From Nostoc sp. JL34 (lineage in GTDB: Bacteria > Cyanobacteriota > Cyanobacteriia > Cyanobacteriales > Nostocaceae): 64,000 nucleotides of DNA. Below are positions 59,301 through 64,000 of this stretch, piece by piece; the stretch's first letter is position 1; the number at the start of each line of letters is the position of its first letter. Under the pieces are notes generated by a model, which saw nothing but the letters and a program-made list of their open reading frames with translations, was not told the origin of the DNA and searched no databases. Made by a program: the position numbers and the translations under genes. The stretch lies in NCBI RefSeq assembly GCF_017114945.1, contig NZ_JABXKQ010000138.1, positions 1 through 64,000 on the forward strand, read 5' to 3'.

Positions 59301-62300
59301 ATGCACGAGAAGCACGCTTAAGCGTTTTGTTGCCACCTGAAGTTAGCAATCAGGCGCAAGTGCAAATTCGCTTGATTACAACTGATGCTAATGGGGAAGA
59401 TGAGTGGATTGGGATTGATGATATCAAGGTGACGAGTACAGCTATTAGTGCTAATCAGGCACCAGTGGCAACAAACGATAGCTATTTAGTTTCGGAAAAC
59501 TCCTCACTGACGACTGGTGCTGCAATTACAACACTGATTTTAGATAGCGATCGCGGTAATTATATTGGTCAAAGCGATTATTATAGCTATACTCCAGCTA
59601 CAGGTAATTTTGGGGCTTCACGAGCCTACCCAACAAACACTAGTAGCAATAATGCTGTACGAGTTACTTACACTGAACCTGGAACTGGTGGTAAATCGTG
59701 GGATCTTTCATTTGCAGCTCCATTTAACGCACCACTCACAGCAGGTACAACATACACAAATGCGGCACGTTTTCCATTCCAAGCTACCAATCAGCCTGGT
59801 TTAAGTGTCAGTGGTGATGGACGTGGATATAACAGCCTGACTGGTGAATTTACTGTTAACCAAATTATTTACGGTGTTGGCAGTGAGATTCTCAGCTTTG
59901 ATGCCACATTCCGAGAAAATGGTGATGGCGACCCGATAAACGAAAGCTTTAAGGGACGCATCCAATACAATGCTACATCCGGCAATCAACTTCTTGATGT
60001 ACTTAGAAACGACACCGATAGCGAAAAAACAACCCTGAAAGCAACCCTTGTATCTGGGCCACAAAACGGCAACTTAGTATTCAATGCTGATGGCTCTTTT
60101 AATTACACCCCCAACACTGGCTTTAAAGGCATCGATACCTTCGCCTATCGGACTAACGATGGCATTGCTGATTCTAATATTGCCACAGTCTCCTTAAAAG
60201 TAGGTGTTAGTGATGCCCCTGTTATCAGCAGTTGGCCAGGATATGCTGCTGGCTACACAGAAAATGCCCCTGCTCTTTTGATTACAGAATCTTATACAAC
60301 TGTTAGTGACCCAGATTCTGCCAACTTTGAAACTGGTAAATTGACTGTTAGCTTCAAGAGTGGTGGTAGCATCGATGATCGTCTAGCCATCCGTAACGAA
60401 GGCGCTAACATTAATCAAATCAATCTCAACGGTAATATCGTCAAGTACGGTACTCTCTTAATCGGTACTTTCTCTGTAGGTACTGGAAGTGAGAGTTTGG
60501 TAATTAACCTAAATGCCAATGCAACACCCGTTGCTGTCGAAGCTTTACTGCGTAATATTACTTATGCAAACATCTCTGAAAACCCTTCAACTACTCCTCG
60601 TACTATTGAAGTTGTCCTTACAGACGGTGATGGTGGTATCAGTGCTGCGGTGAGTAGAACAGTTAATGTTAAAGCTACCAATGATGTACCAATTATTGGC
60701 ACGCCAGCAACTAATTTGCTAATTTACGATGAAAAAACTGGCAAGTTCCCCACAGAAGCGGCATCTGCCCCTAACGGCCCTTGGTTTTCTCGTCTGTTCA
60801 CATCAAACGGAGGTGGTGTAGCTGGTGCGGGTAATTCAGTAGCTAACGGAGTTTCTACTGATAGTAATAATCCTGCTTACGCTGGTTACACTAACCACGG
60901 AATTATTAACCAGTACATACCTGGTTCTGGAGAGCAAATTGACTTAACTACCAGTCCTCTCAATGCCGCTTTCCCCATTCTGAATACTCAATCGGGCTAT
61001 GCCCTTAGCTTTACCGCGCAACTGACTTCAGAAGACCATAGTTCTTCAGGAATTGTAGATAAAAACAATGATGGTAAAGCAGATACTGCTGGTTTTAGCG
61101 TAATTGCAATTGGCAACGATCGCAAGGGTATCCAATTAGACTTTTGGACAAACCGGATCTGGGCACAAGAAGACGGCTCCCAAGCTCCCGCTACAAATCC
61201 AAACCTGACTTTGTTTACTCAAGCAGAAGGAGTCAACTTTACTACCACTAATCGCGTAAACTACAATTTGACAATTCAAGGCAACTCCTACACTTTATTT
61301 GCCGACAATAATCTGATCCTTAACGGCAGACTGCGTGATTATACTGGTTTTGTACCTCCCACCAGAGTTCCTGACATCTATGAAAAATCCAATTTAATTT
61401 TCTTGGGAGACTATACGCCTTTTGCCCAATCAGCACTTAAGCTGGGTAGCATTGCAATTACCGCGAATTCTGACTTACCCGGTGTTACAGTCAATGAGGA
61501 TACTTCAGTCCCAATTCCTGGCATTGTAATTAATGACCTTGACGCTGGAACTTCTGCCCTTACCGTCATTCTCACAGCAACCAAAGGTACAGTTACAGTA
61601 AAAAGCGATGTGGTAGGTGGTTTAACCTCAACCAGTATAAGCAACAACAGTAGTAGCAACGTTACTCTCACTGGTACTGTTAGCCAAATTAATGCCACCC
61701 TCGCTGATATCGTTGGACTAACCTATCGAGGTAACGCCAATGTCAATGGTGCTGATATCGTTTCCATTGCTGTGAGTGATGGAAATACAGGAGGAAGTAC
61801 TTCTAAAAACCTACCAATTACTATTAACTCAGTCAATGATGCTGCTGTAATTACTGCCAGTCAAAGCTTCAGCGTTAATGAAAATACCAGCAATGGTACA
61901 GTGGTTGGTACTGTAGTTGCTACAGATGTGGATGGCAGCACTTTCTCCAACTGGACAATTATTGATGGTAACTTAGATAGCGATCGCGATGGCCAAGCTG
62001 CCTTTAATATCAACTCCAGCACCGGACAAATTACTGTCAACGATAGTGATGACCTCGATTTTGAGAGTAATCCCAACTTCCAGTTGCAAGTTACTGTCAG
62101 CGACGGCATTAATGTTAGTACTGTACAAGCCGTTACAATCAACCTTCAAGATTTCAGTGAAAATACTCTATATGGTACAGCGTCAGCCGATCTTTTAACG
62201 GGAAGCCTAGCTGATGATATCATCTACGGTTATGCAGGTAGCGATCGCCTTTATGGAGAAACAGGCAAAGATACCATTTATGGTGCTGCTGGCAATGACT

Positions 62301-63460
62301 CTCTCTATGGTGGTGCTGGCAATGATATCCTCGATGCTGGTGATGGCAATGACTTTCTCTACGGGCAAGAAGGCAACGATCGCCTCATCAGTGGGGCTGG
62401 CAATGACTTTCTCTATGGTGGTGCAGGTGATGATTTCCTCGACGGTGGCAATGGCAGTGATTCTCTCAATGAATCAGGTGATGTCAACTTTACCTTGACT
62501 AACAGTCAACTGTCTGGGCTAGGTAATGACACCCTCATTAGTGTTGAACGAGTAACTTTGACTGGTGGTATTACTGACAATATTTTAGATGCTTCAGCCT
62601 TTAGTCTTGGTAACGTCTCTCTCTATGGTGGTTCTGGCAATGATTACTTGTTAGGTGGCAGTATCAATGACTACCTCTATAGACAAGATGATAGCGATCG
62701 CCTCTACGGTAATGCTGGCAATGACTATCTATATGGGGGTAATGGTAATGATAGTCTCAACGGTAGTGTTGGCAATGATTACCTCTACGGAGAGAATGGC
62801 AATGATAACCTGATTGGTGGTGCTGGCAATGATTACTTTTTCGGTGGTGTAGGTGATGATGCCCTCGATGGTGGCGATGGCATTGATTCTTTAACTGAAT
62901 CAAGTAATGTCAACTTTACATTGACTAACACTCAACTTTTTGGGTTAGGTAACGATACCCTCACCAGCATCGAACGAGTAACGCTGACTGGTGGTATTAG
63001 TGACAATATCTTGGATGCTTCAGCATTTAGTCTTGGTAATATCTATCTCTATGGCGGTACTGGTAATGATACCATCAACGGTGGTGCTGGCAATGATTAC
63101 CTTTATGGACAAGATGGCAGCGATCGCCTCATTGGTGGTGCTGGCAATGATTACCTTTATGGGGGTAATGGTGATGACTTACTCAATGGTGGTGCTGGCA
63201 ACGACTACCTCTATGGGCAAGCGGGGGCGGATATCTTTGTTCTCGCCTCAGGTAATGGTACTGATACCATTTATAACTTTCAGGATGGCATTGATAAACT
63301 TGGTTTATTTGGTGGTTTGACTTATGGAGCTTTGACTATCTCTGCAAGTGGCAATAATACTTCTATTCGGATTACTTCCACAAATCAGGTGTTAGCTACT
63401 TTAACTGCCATCAATCCTAGCTTAATTGGCGAGAATGATTTTATTCCGTGTGATGTTTAA
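56366..63460 (+). CDS. giant RTX/delta-60/cadherin-like exoprotein
   Basis: The 2364-aa product opens with a domain (about 1-140) repeated at about 660-805 (TLNSINED/TLNAINDN). A cadherin-like domain follows at about 150-250. Delta-60 repeats (DGKIVVAG...RYNxDGSLDTSFGNGG) cover about 254-650. Then come an ExeM-like module (about 815-1030), further Ig/cadherin-like domains, and RTX nonapeptides (GGAGNDYLYG) at about 1930-2290. RTX proteins bind calcium and leave by type I secretion using a C-terminal signal. The first possible start is TTG at 56366 with no ribosome-binding site, and an in-frame stop lies at 56342, so the 5' end looks truncated. Confidence 0.85.
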   Translation: MRIVTLNSINEDPIAPSGAVGTLVSSLVSLGGNVNDPNSGAVTGIAITAANTISGSWWYSTNNGENWLSLGTVSNISARLLAADANTRVYFRPSSNFNGNISNAITFRAWDQTNGTNGGLASTSANGSSTAFSSTTDTASITVNAVNDAPVVTSIYPLSIPENASNGTIIGTLTATDVDANTTLSNWAIASGNIDADGDGNQAFSINPNTGQLAINDLDDLNPQSNPSVNLQVNVSDGIVTSANQNVTIKLVLNPGDLDTSFGNGGIVTTTSNIYARCVAIQPDGKIVVFGGFGQFDLARYNIDGSLDTSFGNVGKVNTSIGSGTEDGYSVVLQSDGKIVVAGYIWGDSTQPNQPDFALARYNADGSLDNSFGNGGKIISNFGEDFGHKVLVQADGKIILAGYIGNGNADYVLVRYNTNGSLDTSFGNAGKVNGTKGYAVAIQSDGKIIVGGTATNGSDIDFALTRYNNDGSLDTSFGNSGRVLAAIGSSGEEIHTIAIQSDGKIVVAGRVWKYVNGSSYNQDDLAIARFNTDGTIDANFGNGGKVITPLSASTSDRANSLSIQPNGKIVVGGYIDSGTSSLNRTTVLLAYNPDGTLDSSFGTGGQVITSIKSQYDETDVVATQSDGKIVVVGSVNNSSFAVARFLGVSNVVPPAVANTAPTLTDTIVTLNAINDNAGTPASTVGTLVSSLVSLNSNVTDPNNGALTGIAITATNTDNGTWWYSTNNGTIWNSLATVSASSARLLAADANTRIYFQPNGNFNGDIGNALTFRAWDKTSGINGGTADTTVNGNTTAFSSATDTASIIVKSTAPVYHQLAESDFSQDWSNPNLINIDDDWSNIPSIRGFRGDNLVSSTGIDPQTLLTNGSLTPVDVNANQSNPSTYTNSGVTEFVYESNPTIALRGSSTAVAPHLVLYLNATGRQNVRLNFTLKDIDTSTRNSIQPVAVQYRIGNTGDFINLPAGFVSDASNNATTPYSSDAREARLSVLLPPEVSNQAQVQIRLITTDANGEDEWIGIDDIKVTSTAISANQAPVATNDSYLVSENSSLTTGAAITTLILDSDRGNYIGQSDYYSYTPATGNFGASRAYPTNTSSNNAVRVTYTEPGTGGKSWDLSFAAPFNAPLTAGTTYTNAARFPFQATNQPGLSVSGDGRGYNSLTGEFTVNQIIYGVGSEILSFDATFRENGDGDPINESFKGRIQYNATSGNQLLDVLRNDTDSEKTTLKATLVSGPQNGNLVFNADGSFNYTPNTGFKGIDTFAYRTNDGIADSNIATVSLKVGVSDAPVISSWPGYAAGYTENAPALLITESYTTVSDPDSANFETGKLTVSFKSGGSIDDRLAIRNEGANINQINLNGNIVKYGTLLIGTFSVGTGSESLVINLNANATPVAVEALLRNITYANISENPSTTPRTIEVVLTDGDGGISAAVSRTVNVKATNDVPIIGTPATNLLIYDEKTGKFPTEAASAPNGPWFSRLFTSNGGGVAGAGNSVANGVSTDSNNPAYAGYTNHGIINQYIPGSGEQIDLTTSPLNAAFPILNTQSGYALSFTAQLTSEDHSSSGIVDKNNDGKADTAGFSVIAIGNDRKGIQLDFWTNRIWAQEDGSQAPATNPNLTLFTQAEGVNFTTTNRVNYNLTIQGNSYTLFADNNLILNGRLRDYTGFVPPTRVPDIYEKSNLIFLGDYTPFAQSALKLGSIAITANSDLPGVTVNEDTSVPIPGIVINDLDAGTSALTVILTATKGTVTVKSDVVGGLTSTSISNNSSSNVTLTGTVSQINATLADIVGLTYRGNANVNGADIVSIAVSDGNTGGSTSKNLPITINSVNDAAVITASQSFSVNENTSNGTVVGTVVATDVDGSTFSNWTIIDGNLDSDRDGQAAFNINSSTGQITVNDSDDLDFESNPNFQLQVTVSDGINVSTVQAVTINLQDFSENTLYGTASADLLTGSLADDIIYGYAGSDRLYGETGKDTIYGAAGNDSLYGGAGNDILDAGDGNDFLYGQEGNDRLISGAGNDFLYGGAGDDFLDGGNGSDSLNESGDVNFTLTNSQLSGLGNDTLISVERVTLTGGITDNILDASAFSLGNVSLYGGSGNDYLLGGSINDYLYRQDDSDRLYGNAGNDYLYGGNGNDSLNGSVGNDYLYGENGNDNLIGGAGNDYFFGGVGDDALDGGDGIDSLTESSNVNFTLTNTQLFGLGNDTLTSIERVTLTGGISDNILDASAFSLGNIYLYGGTGNDTINGGAGNDYLYGQDGSDRLIGGAGNDYLYGGNGDDLLNGGAGNDYLYGQAGADIFVLASGNGTDTIYNFQDGIDKLGLFGGLTYGALTISASGNNTSIRITSTNQVLATLTAINPSLIGENDFIPCDV
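62160..63240 (+). repeat. RTX repeat-coding region
   Basis: Repeated 27-nt units encode GGxGND-type nonapeptides. Two longer repeats of about 420-500 nt (containing NFTLTNxQLxGLGNDTL) start near 62485 and 62905. This DNA is prone to recombination. Confidence 0.85.
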
Positions 63461-63566
63461 CGTAAGTTTGGAGTGCTGAGTTAGGGGGGGAGGAGTTAGG
63501 AGAATGGATTCTTCGTTTTGAATTTTGAATTGATTTGTCTCCCCCTGCTTCCCTGCACTTCTTCTC

Positions 63567-63845
63567 CTATGCACTAGTCGAAGTCTTTTTACTCAAAGCT
63601 TCTGCTTTCATTTTTGCATTCACTTTGGGATATTTACTTAAGACAGAAGTGCTTAAATCTATGTTTTCCGAAGATGATGTTGAAATTGACGAATTAGAGC
63701 TAATTTCTTCCGTTTGTTGATCTAATGGTGTTTTTCCTTCCCATGAGTAATTACATATTTTACTATGAAGCAGTGTACCAAATGTAATATTAATTACAAA
63801 GGCAAATGAATCGACGAAGATTATGTCTATAGCTCGATTAATCAT
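63567..63845 (-). CDS. small hypothetical protein
   Basis: The 92-aa product (MINRAIDIIFVDSFAFVINI) has a hydrophobic N-terminal segment and a Ser/Thr/Lys-rich tail. GGGAGGA stands just before the ATG at 63845, which favours this frame over the overlapping plus-strand one. No family recognised. The final 155 bases show no other feature. Confidence 0.55.
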   Translation of the reverse strand: MINRAIDIIFVDSFAFVINITFGTLLHSKICNYSWEGKTPLDQQTEEISSNSSISTSSSENIDLSTSVLSKYPKVNAKMKAEALSKKTSTSA

Positions 63846-64000
63846 GAGTCCTCCCTTGATCTGATGAAAGCATCAAGTGATGTTTGAATTTGAATTTGAC
63901 TACACAAGGCACAATGCTTCTTCCAGAAATCTCCCGAAATACTTGTAACTTAGTTTTGGTAGTCTGATTACATATAAAAAAGGGAAAAGTGATGATTAGG

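Noticed and set aside
63535-63720. 61-codon plus-strand frame
   Set aside because: It overlaps the minus-strand frame that has a strong ribosome-binding site, and it begins in repeat-like sequence.

Overview
The window comes from a filamentous, Nostoc-like cyanobacterium. HIP1 octamers (GCGATCGC) are scattered through it. The spacers carry heptanucleotide tandem repeats typical of Nostocales. The gene set is cyanobacterial: split transhydrogenase, DUF2808, DUF3155, DUF3386, DUF3611, a CCB1-like cytochrome b6f assembly factor, and SLH and RTX exoproteins.

Layout. 0.1-5 kb: a DUF3800-like gene, a small repeat protein and the pntA1-pntA2-pntB operon. 5-12 kb: the conserved rpmH-rnpA-PH-yidC-jag group, then a YceD-like gene and a Ycf46-like AAA+ ATPase. 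11-18 kb: SH3 and peptidoglycan-binding exported proteins, a small GTPase and sbcC. 18-25 kb: a NACHT NTPase with an Arg/Ala repeat tract, two related exported proteins and a Hik2/CSK-like histidine kinase. 25-33 kb: DUF3155, CCB1, PadR, DUF3611, serS, rseP, nth, rpsN and aat. 34-48 kb: accessory genes, including a frameshifted DUF5615 gene, Uma2, a GAF-LuxR regulator, an FAD-oxidoreductase/ETHE1 fusion, a large zinc metalloprotease and an AAA-like ATPase.

48.7-56.3 kb is the most remarkable part: a minus-strand island built around a TROVE-vWA (Ro60-like) protein. Protein genes alternate with at least six RNAs that share one Y-RNA-type helix. Its 5' strand reads GYGCCCYAAC, its 3' strand AACUUGYRCG, and a UACAYACUA motif sits at the inner end. 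Different translation-machinery mimics are plugged into this helix. RNA-1 carries the 23S sarcin-ricin loop and the GTPase-associated centre. RNA-D carries a circularly permuted 23S H69-H71. RNA-C is a permuted tRNA. RNA-B and RNA-E hold tRNA-like modules, and RNA-E is itself nested in the anticodon loop of a second tRNA-like fold. RNA-A has a plain hairpin. A seventh RNA (F) looks like the tRNA domain of tmRNA. Associated proteins include an AlbA_2/Schlafen-like protein, a broken SEC-C protein, a conserved 241-aa protein, a 66-aa possible ubiquitin-like protein, and a ThiF/E1-like protein with a 277-aa partner. My reading is a Ro60/Y-RNA system whose RNAs imitate ribosomal and tRNA sites commonly attacked by ribotoxins or bound by translation factors. 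The mimicry is visible in the sequence; the function is inference.

56.3-63.5 kb: one giant RTX/delta-60/cadherin-like exoprotein gene with no clear native start. A small minus-strand gene closes the window.
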